From the NCBI RefSeq assembly GCF_002860365.1, contig NZ_NMWT01000008.1:48432-112431 (forward strand): 64,000 nucleotides of DNA, read 5' to 3'. Below, one piece after another: positions 28,784-37,343 of the stretch. Made by a program: the position numbers and the translations under genes. The notes beneath the pieces are model-generated. The model was not told the origin of the DNA and ran no database searches. It worked only from the letters and a program-made list of their open reading frames with translations. Each line of letters starts with the position of its first letter. Position 1 is the stretch's first letter. This DNA comes from Bifidobacterium parmae (GTDB lineage Bacteria > Actinomycetota > Actinomycetes > Actinomycetales > Bifidobacteriaceae).

Positions 28784-30127
28784 TCAATCCTCCTTCCGAG
28801 TGCCGCCGTCAGCGGGATCGGCGCTGCCGGCGTCGCCGGACCTGACTTCGCCCGCATGTTCGGCATGCTTCGCGTGCGCGGCCTCCACCGCCGATTCCAG
28901 CACCTTCCGCTCCTCCTCGCCGGGGCCGCGGCCGAGCTGGTGACGCACGAACTGGTCGAGCACGTCCATTTCCGAGGTCGCCTTGCGCAGGTCCACGGCG
29001 CGTCTTGCGGCCGTGTCGGCCCGTCGTTCGTAGACGATGCTCTTCTCCAGGGCGTGCGCGTACCGGTCGTCGATCTTCTGGTAGAGCCCGTGCGGGAATT
29101 CGGCGGCATGCACGGTGACGGACACCCAGTCGTCGCGGTGTTCGCGGGCGAGATCGCCGAGAATCTCGTCCACCGTGCCGTCCAATTGCACGAACGCGGG
29201 TTCGCCGGAATCCACGTCCATCGTGCGGATGTTCGTCACGCCGCCGTCGGCGACGTCGAACAGCACCACGCTTTTGCCGTTGCCCTCCACCGGCGGGACG
29301 CGGCTTTCGGAGAACGAGTAGGCGAGCAGGGAGCCGCTGTAGCGCGCCTGCGGCGTGCGGTCGAGCTGGAACACGGATTCGTCGACGGGCGAATCGGGCA
29401 CGTTCACCCGCTGCGGCCGGTGCAGATGCCCGAGCGCCAGATAGTCGAGACCGCTATGGGAGAAGAGACCGGCCGGCACGCTGTCGACGCCGCCCACGGC
29501 GATGCCGCGCTCGGAGTCGCTGGGCGCGGCCCCGGAGACGAACGCGTGCGCCATGAGCACGGCGGCCACATGCGGGTCGACGGCGCGCCGAGCGGCGAGA
29601 TCGCGCGTGACGAGTTCCATCGCCGCGCGCATCACGCCCTCATGCGAACGCGGGATGCGAGTGTCGACGCCCGCCTGATCCAACAGCAGTTGCAGGCCGG
29701 AACGCGCCGTGTCCGGATCAAGATACGGCAGCGTGTACACGGCGAGCTCGTCGTCGCCGCGCGTGACCGTCACCGGCTGCGCGATCGCGTCGAGTCCGCA
29801 ACGCACGTGCACGTTCGGGCGCATCAGACCTGCTCCCGCGCCGAGACGAATCGCGGAATCATGGTTGCCGGGCGTGATGACGACCTCCAGCGGCCGGCCG
29901 TCGACCTCAAGACGGCCGAGACGGGCGAACATCTCGTCGAACAGCCGGATCGCCTCGGCGGACGGCACGGACAGGTCGTACACGTCGCCGGACACGCACA
30001 GCACGTCCACATGCTCGCGTTCGATCACGTCGATCAGCCATGCCAACGCCCTGCGCTGGTAGTCGAGCAGGTCCACGCCTTTGAACCTGCGCCCGATATG
30101 CCAGTCGGAGGTATGCAGCGCCCTCAT
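28784..30127 (-). CDS. sbcD: SbcD, Mre11-like nuclease subunit
   Basis: Mn2+-dependent phosphoesterase partner of SbcC. 447 residues with all five phosphoesterase motifs: DWHIG (8-12), GDVYD, GNHDS, a HAF histidine and GHLHRPQ. The C-terminal part ends in an acidic/Ala-rich tail. The ATG at 30127 has an AAAGGAG site; the frame to 30181 lacks family similarity. The TTGTCCGGTT motif lies 87 bp upstream, pointing to this gene. Confidence 0.95.
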   Translation of the reverse strand: MRALHTSDWHIGRRFKGVDLLDYQRRALAWLIDVIEREHVDVLCVSGDVYDLSVPSAEAIRLFDEMFARLGRLEVDGRPLEVVITPGNHDSAIRLGAGAGLMRPNVHVRCGLDAIAQPVTVTRGDDELAVYTLPYLDPDTARSGLQLLLDQAGVDTRIPRSHEGVMRAAMELVTRDLAARRAVDPHVAAVLMAHAFVSGAAPSDSERGIAVGGVDSVPAGLFSHSGLDYLALGHLHRPQRVNVPDSPVDESVFQLDRTPQARYSGSLLAYSFSESRVPPVEGNGKSVVLFDVADGGVTNIRTMDVDSGEPAFVQLDGTVDEILGDLAREHRDDWVSVTVHAAEFPHGLYQKIDDRYAHALEKSIVYERRADTAARRAVDLRKATSEMDVLDQFVRHQLGRGPGEEERKVLESAVEAAHAKHAEHAGEVRSGDAGSADPADGGTRKED

Positions 30128-30213
30128 GCCGGCTCCTTTCGTCCCGCCGGCAGGCCGCCCCGCGACGCAGATGCGCCGCACGACCCGCCGGATCCGTTGC
30201 CTTCACCCACCGT

Positions 30214-30223
30214 AACCGGACAA
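30214..30223 (-). promoter_or_regulatory. TTGTCCGGTT motif upstream of sbcD
   Basis: Exact TTGTCCGGTT on the minus strand, 87 bp from the sbcD start. One of twelve sites in this window sharing the core. Confidence 0.75.
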
Positions 30224-30228
30224 TCAGC

Positions 30229-30253
30229 AACCGGTAGATATGTACCGGTTTTT
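30229..30253. promoter_or_regulatory. ACCGGT palindrome, possible operator or terminator
   Basis: AACCGGTA-GATATG-TACCGGTT is a perfect 8-bp inverted repeat followed by a T run on the plus strand. It sits between the two divergent TTGTCCGGTT motifs and shares their CCGG core, so an operator role is as likely as termination. Confidence 0.5.
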
Positions 30254-30300
30254 CGTGTCATCGCGTCGGCGTCGAAGGACGCCCTGGCGTGTCGCGCTCG

Positions 30301-30310
30301 TTGTCCGGTT
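30301..30310 (+). promoter_or_regulatory. TTGTCCGGTT motif upstream of the IrrE-like module
   Basis: Exact TTGTCCGGTT, about 243 bp before the first gene of the module. GGCGTGTCGCG (30287-30297), the companion motif, is 3 bp upstream. Confidence 0.75.
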
Positions 30311-30553
30311 GAGAAGGGTGTTCACCGGAAACGAATACGGCGGACGACGACCCGCATCGCCGACAGCACGTCACGGCGGCGGAGTCCGTCACGACATGCA
30401 TGACGCACACGACGAGGAAAGGAGACGCCGATGCTGGGAATCCCCACGCCACGGCGATCGTTCCGATCAGGAACGACACGCTTGCGTTCCGACGGCATGC
30501 CACGCATCCGGGCGGTAGACTGGGCGACAGCCATACCGATGCAAGGAGGAGGC

Positions 30554-31639
30554 ATGTCCAGGCAGAAGAAGGGTACGGACGACTGGGACAAAACTAAGAC
30601 CCGATACTATGTCGACGAGTTTTTCAGCGACCGTCAATATGACAGGAACGGGCCGACACCATTCCATAAGAGGAAGCATGAGTTCGGACCTCTGGCACTG
30701 TATATGATTGAAGACCAGGTCGGGAAACTGCTCGAACAGTACAGGCCGACGTTGCCCGAGGGTGCGCCGGACACGCCACGTGATTGCGCAAACCAGTTCT
30801 ACGCGGACTGCCAGAAGAATCTCCTGGAAGCGATGGATAGTCCCGAGACCGAGAATGACGCCAAGTTTGTGAGCTTCATCAAAATCAGCGCGGAAGGCTG
30901 GTTCAGGAAAATGTACGCACGCACCGATGAAGGCAAGGCCAAGGAGGCACTGCGCAAACGAATGGGACGGGATTCACGGTTCACCAATGAATTCACCGCC
31001 CTCGGAAAAGACGATTCCGCCAAAAACGGCAAGCCCACCGGCAAGGAAAGACTGAAAGGCAAGCGCGGGAACTGGGGATTGTCCTTTGAGTACCTCGACT
31101 CGCACGGACTGAATGCGAACGAATACCACGCCCCTTCCACTGTTTCCGAAGCCAAGTTGGAGACGGTGGCTCTTCAGTATCCCGTTTCCATCGACAGGAA
31201 GGCGCTGCAGGACGCAGACCGCAAACGCAATCCGAACTACGGCTTGCCTGGACAGATGGAGAACATGTTGGAAGGCGTGTTCAATGAGGCGAAAGGCACG
31301 TTGCCGCTCGGCTCAGTGTTCCAAATCGTCCGGTACCGCATGGCCGTACTGGAGCATTTCACGGCGACCCATCCGACGGATGAGGACGGTAACCCGATCG
31401 ACTTCGCGGTGGACTACACATCCGCCGCGGATGCCGCACTCGAAGCGATCGAGGGCGAAGACGACAAGCAGTGGATGACCGATCTCGCCGAAGCGCTCGA
31501 GAATCTCACGCCAAAACGCAAAGCAAAGTACCTTAACAAACATCCGGAGATACTCAACAAGTTGCTCAACAGCAAGAATCCGAATATTCACAGGGCGTTG
31601 CTCGCCCTCGAAGGCCAACAACACGAGCAGAAAGCCTGA
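30554..31639 (+). CDS. Unrecognised protein, first gene of the IrrE-like module
   Basis: 361 residues, mainly charged and helical, no membrane segment. The start has an AAGGAGG site 4 nt upstream; the in-frame extension to 30431 is not protein-like. A segment near residues 110-140 (GWFRKMYARTDEGKAKEALR, then KRMGRDSRF) and a C-terminal set of helices with TPKRKAKYL give it the look of a nucleic-acid-binding or sigma-like regulator, but no known helix-turn-helix could be assigned. It is followed after 5 bp by the next gene. As first gene downstream of a motif shared by twelve units it is a candidate regulator; that is speculation. Confidence 0.7.
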   Translation: MSRQKKGTDDWDKTKTRYYVDEFFSDRQYDRNGPTPFHKRKHEFGPLALYMIEDQVGKLLEQYRPTLPEGAPDTPRDCANQFYADCQKNLLEAMDSPETENDAKFVSFIKISAEGWFRKMYARTDEGKAKEALRKRMGRDSRFTNEFTALGKDDSAKNGKPTGKERLKGKRGNWGLSFEYLDSHGLNANEYHAPSTVSEAKLETVALQYPVSIDRKALQDADRKRNPNYGLPGQMENMLEGVFNEAKGTLPLGSVFQIVRYRMAVLEHFTATHPTDEDGNPIDFAVDYTSAADAALEAIEGEDDKQWMTDLAEALENLTPKRKAKYLNKHPEILNKLLNSKNPNIHRALLALEGQQHEQKA

Positions 31640-31644
31640 ACATC

Positions 31645-32610
31645 ATGAACAACACACGATCCTTTACCGAGCTGCTCGGCATGTACGATCAGCTGAAAGA
31701 CATCGAGCCCGAAATCACCATGCCCAGCGGCGACGATCTCGACTCCCCCGAACGCATCGAACGCCAGCTGGCCGAAGGCGTGAAACGCGGCCAGCTGTGG
31801 AGTGCATACAGCAACGGTGATTCCCTGTACGTGCTCATCGCGGAAGTGGACGATGACCCGCGTATGGCGACCGTCATCCCCTTGTCGAACGACTTGCGCA
31901 GCGAGACAGACGATTCGCTCGTCATCGGCAACACGCCATTGGACATCGAAATGGTCGCCTGGCCCGGCCTGAAGACCCTCATTCCGGTCCGTCTGCTCTA
32001 TAAGCCGATGAAGGAACTGTCCGAAAGCGCCGTCAAGGCCATCGAGAGCGACAACCTGCGTTTCACCAGGAAAGCCGACGCGATCCGTCGCGGCCACGAC
32101 AGCGGAGAGTATGATTCCCCGTTCGTCAAGGACCGCGATGACATCACCGTCATCCTGCTCAAATGGCACGCCATGTGCTTCGACCTGCCGAAGCTGCACG
32201 AGGAGGAGGAAGCCGAGGCCTCCACGACTCCCGAACGCGGCGAATACGCCAAGGCGCTGATCACCGTGCTCGGCCTGCCGTTCGATCAGGTGGACGACGT
32301 GCTGGACGGCGTGGTTCCGTTGACGGATGAGCAGTGCGACAAGCTTGCCGATGCCGGCGTGCAGGTGCCGAATGCGTCGAAGCGCACGTTCCACCTGCCT
32401 GCCGATCTTCTGGTCGAAGTGGAACAGCCGGCATGGCGCCGCGATGCCGACGAGTACGCGCAGCGCATGGACGGCGACGCCCGCGTCAATCTGGCGCAGG
32501 ACGCGTTCATGCTCGCGGCACGCCCGAACGGCTACGGCCGCGAGGCCTGGCGCGGTGCACTACACGACGCGTACCGCAATCGTCTCACCGAAGACGACGA
32601 TCAGGACTGA
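31645..32610 (+). CDS. Unrecognised protein, second gene of the IrrE-like module
   Basis: 321 residues, soluble. The N-terminal half (residues 45-125: GQLWSAYSNGDSLYVLIAEV, then ATVIPLSNDL and VAWPGLKTLIPVRLL) has the beta-rich spacing of a small barrel similar in outline to MazF/PemK-like folds; this is only a pattern impression. The C-terminal half is acidic and helical. It sits between the first gene and the ImmA/IrrE gene with gaps of 5 and 31 bp, so all three are likely co-expressed and may form one complex. Confidence 0.7.
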   Translation: MNNTRSFTELLGMYDQLKDIEPEITMPSGDDLDSPERIERQLAEGVKRGQLWSAYSNGDSLYVLIAEVDDDPRMATVIPLSNDLRSETDDSLVIGNTPLDIEMVAWPGLKTLIPVRLLYKPMKELSESAVKAIESDNLRFTRKADAIRRGHDSGEYDSPFVKDRDDITVILLKWHAMCFDLPKLHEEEEAEASTTPERGEYAKALITVLGLPFDQVDDVLDGVVPLTDEQCDKLADAGVQVPNASKRTFHLPADLLVEVEQPAWRRDADEYAQRMDGDARVNLAQDAFMLAARPNGYGREAWRGALHDAYRNRLTEDDDQD

Positions 32611-32641
32611 CCGCAGTCGGAAAGGGGCACGGAAAATCGAC

Positions 32642-33508
32642 ATGGCGAAGCCGTCAAGGGAGTGGGTTGTCCGGCAGGCGGACCGGATGCTTGCCATTGC
32701 GAATGACAAGCATCCGGACACCTTTGTCGAGGACTGTCTGCATGATCCAATGAAGGATATAGCCCTGCATTGGTGTGATGAGATCGTGTTGAAAATGGTC
32801 GAAGCGTCACCCCAGGAACAGAGCAACACCAATGATGAACGTGTCTCAGGGTTTTGTCTGCCACAATACAAAACAGCGGACGGCAGGACCTTCATCGAGG
32901 TGCATACCGATTTTTATCGCAGGGACTGCTTCACCGTTCTCCATGAGCTCGGCCACCATCTGCAGAACTCGGATGGTGAGCTCTTCTGCGCCCTACGTGC
33001 TTTTGATGATAAGGCAGATCAGAAACGCGCCGAGGAGGCGGCATGCAACATGTTCGCATCCAAAGCACTGATTCCGGATTCGGTGATTCCGGAATTGGAA
33101 ACTCATCGCTGGAATGCCTCGACGGTGGACGATCTGTACCACCGTGTCCAAGCCTCGCGTCCGGCTACAACAATACGCGTAGCCGGCTTGCTGCCGCCGG
33201 GCGCATGGGTCACGTTCATCAACCAATACGGCCGTCCCATGCTGCGCGCGTTCTCGGACGGTCACAAGGAACACGACATCGAGCTCCTGCCAGTGGAACA
33301 ACTGGTACTGGACACATTCAAAGACATGCGCAGAGAACCTCGACGAGGGCGCTCTGATCGATACCGTAACGAAATGACCTTTTGTATCGCGAACCTCGAC
33401 AAGCCGCGTATCCCGCGCACACGTCCCAAGCATTACACTCGGATCAGCGTTGCGCTGTCCCCCATGTCGAAATACCCTCCATGCACGTTCATCATGGGCG
33501 GCCACTGA
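32642..33508 (+). CDS. ImmA/IrrE family metallopeptidase
   Basis: 288 residues. The zinc motif HELGHH (His101, Glu102, His105) follows FTVLHELGHHLQNSDGE, and EEAACNMFASKALIP downstream supplies the third ligand Glu, exactly the ImmA/IrrE layout. Family members cleave a repressor: ImmA cuts ImmR in ICEBs1, and IrrE/PprI cuts DdrO after DNA damage in Deinococcus. No XRE-type repressor is encoded beside it here, so the substrate is unknown; the two preceding proteins are candidates. The C-terminal 120 residues could be a sensory domain. Confidence 0.85.
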   Translation: MAKPSREWVVRQADRMLAIANDKHPDTFVEDCLHDPMKDIALHWCDEIVLKMVEASPQEQSNTNDERVSGFCLPQYKTADGRTFIEVHTDFYRRDCFTVLHELGHHLQNSDGELFCALRAFDDKADQKRAEEAACNMFASKALIPDSVIPELETHRWNASTVDDLYHRVQASRPATTIRVAGLLPPGAWVTFINQYGRPMLRAFSDGHKEHDIELLPVEQLVLDTFKDMRREPRRGRSDRYRNEMTFCIANLDKPRIPRTRPKHYTRISVALSPMSKYPPCTFIMGGH

Positions 33509-33557
33509 GCCCTGTTGAGATGCGACACGACTGTCCCTACTCTGGCTTGTTGTGGGA

Positions 33558-33797
33558 CTAACGGCCGAGCATGTCGATGAAACGGCGAGTCGCACCGGGG
33601 GCCAGCCGACCCGCGTCCTCCAGCGCGTTGACGGCAAGATAGGTGTGGTGCCTATCCCCCTCGTACCAGCCTTCCTCCTGATATCCGTCGCCCTTGTGGT
33701 AGATGACCGGAGGAACGGCATTGGCGCGCTCACGCGCCTTCTCATCGTCGATGAGTCCCTTGTCCCAATCAAGCGCGATTTGAACCAACGTATCCAT
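33558..33797 (-). CDS. Small unrecognised protein (79 residues)
   Basis: Soluble, acidic, starting at 33797 with GAAAAGGAAC upstream on the minus strand. No family recognised. It follows the 126-residue gene by 57 bp on the same strand, so both likely belong to one operon controlled from the motif at 34306-34315. It converges with the ImmA/IrrE gene. Confidence 0.6.
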   Translation of the reverse strand: MDTLVQIALDWDKGLIDDEKARERANAVPPVIYHKGDGYQEEGWYEGDRHHTYLAVNALEDAGRLAPGATRRFIDMLGR

Positions 33798-33854
33798 AAT
33801 CTGTTCCTTTTCGGTATCTCATATACCCGGGTTCCGCGTATGCCTTTCCACGGC

Positions 33855-34235
33855 TCACATCACGTGGACGCCGTCAGGGCCGCGAAGATCAAGCAGATCC
33901 GGCATCGACTCTCCGACCTCGCCCACGTGGAACTTCAACGGCTTCACGGAACCGTCGGCGAAGCCGTCATCATCCATCGCAAGACCGAAACATTTCCCCG
34001 TCTCCTCGGCCTCGTCATAGCTGTCGAAATACGTGGCGTCCGCCGGGGAATCCACCAGCTGAGGATCACCGGCCCCCGCACAGCTCACATAGAACGCGCC
34101 ACCGTCGCAATACCCGATGATGCAGAAGTCCCCGAGACACAGCCCCTTGGCGATCTCACGGCTCCTGCTCCTCCGACTGATGCCACGACCGTTCCCGTCA
34201 CGGGTTCCGAATTTCCTGCCCGACTTGCTGACCAT
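33855..34235 (-). CDS. Small unrecognised protein (126 residues)
   Basis: A basic N-terminal stretch (residues 3-30, with repeated Arg-Ser) precedes a beta-rich, acidic body with four Cys (LCLGDFCIIGYCDGG and further). The ribosome site GGAAGGAG lies 6 nt upstream of 34235. The 80-bp leader is nearly the same as that of the gene starting at 37307, including a perfect RNA hairpin, and carries the TTGTCCGGTT motif. No function can be assigned. Confidence 0.6.
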   Translation of the reverse strand: MVSKSGRKFGTRDGNGRGISRRSRSREIAKGLCLGDFCIIGYCDGGAFYVSCAGAGDPQLVDSPADATYFDSYDEAEETGKCFGLAMDDDGFADGSVKPLKFHVGEVGESMPDLLDLRGPDGVHVM

Positions 34236-34270
34236 CCTGAGCTCCTTCCCGCCCCTCCGGGGCGAATCCC

Positions 34271-34315
34271 GCGGCCCGGACCATCCGAACCGCTACGCCA
34301 TCTCAAACCGGACAA
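34271..34315 (-). promoter_or_regulatory. Leader with TTGTCCGGTT motif and conserved RNA hairpin
   Basis: The motif is at 34306-34315. Downstream, 34271-34293 folds into a 10-bp hairpin (arms GCGGUUCGGA / UCCGGGCCGC, 3-nt loop, two G-U pairs). The same 26 bp occur at 37344-37369. GCGACACGCC lies at 34330-34339. Confidence 0.7.
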
Positions 34316-34394
34316 CGCCACGGGAATACGCGACACGCCTCGAAAACAGCCGAAAGACACCTGCCCCACTTCTCACCGTGCACTAATTTTTATA

Positions 34395-34426
34395 CATGCA
34401 ATGTACTATTTTTTGTACATCGCATG
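34395..34426. promoter_or_regulatory. Palindromic operator candidate upstream of the DUF4143 ATPase
   Basis: Arms CATGCAATGTAC and GTACATCGCATG match at 11 of 12 positions around an 8-bp T-rich loop, in the AT-rich promoter region of the ATPase gene. A possible -10 TACTAT lies inside, so a bound protein would block transcription. It is unrelated to the TGTCCGGTT motif. Confidence 0.55.
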
Positions 34427-34441
34427 TGCAATCATTGCCAT

Positions 34442-35719
34442 ATGGCAGCATACATTCCCCGCCCCATAGCCGATGCCATCCTCCATTCGCGCCGCAAGGT
34501 GGTGATACTCGAGGGAGCGCGCGCCGTCGGCAAAACGATGACGGCCAAGCACGAGCTGACGGAACATGGGTTCTCCTATGTGACGCTCGCGGACGATTCC
34601 ACCTACGAACTCGCCCGCACCGACCTGCACGGCTGGCTTGGCCAGTTGACGCTTCCGGTAATCATCGACGAGGCGCAACGCATCAAGGGGCTCCCCTTGG
34701 CCGTCAAGGAGATGGCCGACAGCCTGGAAGCCACCGGCATACAATTCCTGCTCACCGGCAGCGCGATCATCAACCGCGGCGGATTGGACGGCCAGGACCC
34801 GCTCGCCCGCAGGGCGCAACGCTTCACCATGAACCCGCTGACGGAACGAGAGAAACTAGGCATCGAACGCAGCCTCGTCGACGATCTGTGGGAGTCGGAA
34901 CCCGATACCGACTATGACGAGGCGATCACGCGCCCCGCGCTCTATGAGCTCATGGCCGCGGGAGGCTTCCCCGAGTATTCGTCGCAATACGCGGAATATG
35001 CGGAGTGGGAACGCGAATCCCTCATCGCCGACGACATCGCCACCGTATTGGGAGACACCATTCTTCCCGGCGAGAAGCTGGATGTCGCCATCGCGAAGAA
35101 CATTCTGGAGAAACTGCTCTGCACTCCCGGCGGGATACTCAATGCGAGCGCGACAGGAGACGCCCTGGCATTGGACCGGCGCACAGTCGAACGCTACATC
35201 GGCATCTTCATGCGCAGGTTCCTGATTCGCGCGCTGCCCAATCTGCGCACCGCTCCGAACCGGCAGACCTTCACCCGCGCGAAACTGCATCCTGTGGACA
35301 CGTCGCTCAGCGTGCAGACGCTGCTCGCCAAAGGAAAAGACCCGACCACCGACCCCGTGGCGTATGGGGAGACTCTCGAATCGTTCGTCGTCAACCAGAT
35401 CGTTCCCGCAATCCAATGGTCGCAGACCCACCCCGATTGCTTCTACTGGCGGGAACCCGGCTCACACCCGAAAGAAGTCGATCTGGTGCTGGAACGCCGC
35501 AACCGCCTCGTCGGCATCGAAGTCAAATCCTCGTCGAAGGTCGACCGCAACGATTTCAAGGGACTGGCGGAGCTGACGAAGGATGCCCGGTTCCACCGCG
35601 GGTATCTCGTCTACACCGGCTCAAGGGTCATGCGTTGGCCAGACGACCTGTGGGCCCTGCCCGTCACCGCGCTGTGGCGTGCGGAGGCGTTCAAACCTAC
35701 CGGAATCAGCGCCGCATAA
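34442..35719 (+). CDS. AAA ATPase with DUF4143 domain
   Basis: 425 residues. The N-terminal AAA domain has Walker A EGARAVGKT near residue 25 (Ala-Val in place of the usual Arg-Gln) and Walker B LPVIIDEAQR near 75, then a sensor-like FLLTGSA. The C-terminal DUF4143 region ends in a PD-(D/E)xK-like pattern WREPGSHPKEVDLVLE followed by VGIEVKSSSK. Such ATPases are common in accessory regions, of unknown function. The start is uncertain (34424 or 34442) because no ribosome site is visible; 34424 lies within the palindrome. It does not carry the TGTCCGGTT motif, unlike its neighbours. Confidence 0.85.
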   Translation: MAAYIPRPIADAILHSRRKVVILEGARAVGKTMTAKHELTEHGFSYVTLADDSTYELARTDLHGWLGQLTLPVIIDEAQRIKGLPLAVKEMADSLEATGIQFLLTGSAIINRGGLDGQDPLARRAQRFTMNPLTEREKLGIERSLVDDLWESEPDTDYDEAITRPALYELMAAGGFPEYSSQYAEYAEWERESLIADDIATVLGDTILPGEKLDVAIAKNILEKLLCTPGGILNASATGDALALDRRTVERYIGIFMRRFLIRALPNLRTAPNRQTFTRAKLHPVDTSLSVQTLLAKGKDPTTDPVAYGETLESFVVNQIVPAIQWSQTHPDCFYWREPGSHPKEVDLVLERRNRLVGIEVKSSSKVDRNDFKGLAELTKDARFHRGYLVYTGSRVMRWPDDLWALPVTALWRAEAFKPTGISAA

Positions 35720-35737
35720 TCCTCAAGCCATCCGCAA

Positions 35738-36694
35738 TCACCCCTTGAGGCGCCTGTCGATCTCGGCGACGAGCAGCGGCGGAAGCATCGCCTCGCCGCC
35801 GGGTACACAGGTCGCGTTCACGTGCGCGAGCAGCGATTGCATGTCCATGCAGGTGACACCGCCCGGCCATACTGCGGATCGCAGATCGGGCGCCCCGTTG
35901 GGGCCGGGGATGGGACACACCACCCAATAGGATTCCACGTTGAACCGGCGCAACAGACGCGCCCAGTTTCGTTGTTGGACGGCCATGTTGTCGCTCATCC
36001 GCATCCACGGCTCACCGTCCGAGCCGATGATGAACGCACGCTGCGAACGGCTGATACGAACCAGATTGCCCGCGTCCACGTTCACGTAACTGGTATCCGA
36101 ACCTCCCTTGTAACGTTTCGCGTCGACGAACCACGCGACGGGCCGGCCATCGGGCTTCAATCCCATGAGAATGCAGTCGATGTCCTTGTCCGTGGGATCG
36201 CCGTACTGGTCCATCCCATAGAGGCTCCACCATGAGAGGACGGGAGGCTGGACGGCGCGAATCGCCCCGGCGAGCATCCGTTCGCCGTATTCTCCCGCAC
36301 TGACGGCGTTCCGATCAAAACCGGAGCCCTCCAATCCAACGCCCGGAGTACCGCGCATATGCCATCCCGTGTCCACATATGCGGACGCCTTGATGCTGGG
36401 CATGATCGGATCAGGCATGCCGCCCATGTCTCGTGTGACGGTGGCCCACCCCATCCACCCCAACGGGTCGGGTTGGATGCCGCATCGCGCGGCCACGTTC
36501 GCTACGGCATTCGCCGTCGGTTCGGCAGGCTCCGTCCGCTCCGGCATGTTGCGGAACCGTACGGGCATATGCCGCCGGATGGTGTGGCCGATGCCCAGTC
36601 CGAACAGGAAGCAGAGCCCAAGGAAACCGATGGCGAGAATGAGAATCGGGACAATGATGAGTACAAGCGCGCCCACAATGCTCTCAGGGGTCAT
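35738..36694 (-). CDS. Membrane-anchored NERD/restriction-endonuclease-like protein
   Basis: 318 residues with one strong hydrophobic helix at residues 5-35. The cytosolic part contains DKDIDCILMG followed by RPVAWFVDAKRYKG, the Asp ... Asp-Ala-Lys arrangement of NERD / PD-(D/E)xK nuclease domains. A later stretch (VVCPIPGPNG) is typical of NERD proteins with extra C-terminal segments. It follows the frameshifted gene at 36776 by 81 bp and probably shares its promoter. Nuclease activity on foreign or damaged DNA is a family-level inference. Confidence 0.7.
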   Translation of the reverse strand: MTPESIVGALVLIIVPILILAIGFLGLCFLFGLGIGHTIRRHMPVRFRNMPERTEPAEPTANAVANVAARCGIQPDPLGWMGWATVTRDMGGMPDPIMPSIKASAYVDTGWHMRGTPGVGLEGSGFDRNAVSAGEYGERMLAGAIRAVQPPVLSWWSLYGMDQYGDPTDKDIDCILMGLKPDGRPVAWFVDAKRYKGGSDTSYVNVDAGNLVRISRSQRAFIIGSDGEPWMRMSDNMAVQQRNWARLLRRFNVESYWVVCPIPGPNGAPDLRSAVWPGGVTCMDMQSLLAHVNATCVPGGEAMLPPLLVAEIDRRLKG

Positions 36695-36775
36695 GAAATG
36701 ATCGTCCTTTCCGTCCGGCGGCCCTCAGCCGGCTGCATTCCGCTCCAATACAAGTTACGTTCCGATACGACGGCG

Positions 36776-37307
36776 CTATCCCTCACACCGCACGATGGAC
36801 ATCCGTGATCCGTCCGGTCCGAGACGCACGTCGTTCCCTGAACGAATCACGCTCACGTACAAACGCAGAAACGCCTGCAGCGCTTCGACCCCGCCGCAAT
36901 CCAACATGTTCGCCGCCGCACGCAGCAAGGAGGCGTACTGCTGGTTGCAGCCCCTTGCTGCCGCCCCTGATGTGCGGCGACACGTAGACCTGCCGTGCGG
37001 CCGCGAGCACCTCCCGCCACAGACTCTCGTCGGCGGCGGCGAGCAGCCCCATGCGCTGATTCAACGTCAGGTGCCGCAGGCCGAATCGGGGGCTCAACCC
37101 GATCATCCACCCCGGATCCGTGTCATAGTCGTATTCTTCGATGAGGTCATCGCCATGGTCATCATCGGCGGCACCGGCATCCGGTCTGCGAGCCATCGGC
37201 CGCATGAACACCGTTCCGGTCTTCTCGAACAACGGATGATCGATCACGCCGCGAGCGGTCTCGGTATCGCACAACCCACATCCCACCATCTGCCGAAGCA
37301 GTCCCAT
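36776..37307 (-). pseudogene. Unknown protein gene interrupted by a +1 frameshift
   Basis: Begins MGLLRQMVGCGLCDTETARG at 37307 with GGAAGG upstream. The frame is protein-like to HIRGGSK (near 36950), after which the original frame turns Arg/Gly-rich, while the +1 frame continues as CNQQYASLLRAAANMLDCGG and runs on through VEALQAFLRLYVSV to a stop at 36776-36778. Removing one G from the GGGG run near 36950 restores a 176-residue protein. So this is a homopolymer indel: a real mutation, a phase-variable switch or a sequencing error. The leader matches that of the gene at 34235. Confidence 0.65.
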
Positions 37308-37343
37308 GACGGCCTTCCTTCCCGCCCCATCCGGAGCGACCCA

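Larger units (their letters stand above)
30128..30553. other. Divergent control region of sbcDC and the IrrE-like module
   Basis: The 426 bp contain two TTGTCCGGTT motifs in opposite directions (30214-30223 toward sbcD, 30301-30310 toward the module) and an ACCGGT-based hairpin between them. Open frames here have no ribosome sites or family similarity. Confidence 0.6.

Noticed and set aside
30240-30518. Small plus-strand gene upstream of the IrrE-like module
   Set aside because: Arg-rich composition, no ribosome site, and it covers the control motifs.
31645-32610. MazF-type toxin
   Set aside because: Only the strand spacing resembles a MazF-like barrel; no diagnostic residues could be matched, so it is noted as an impression and not called.
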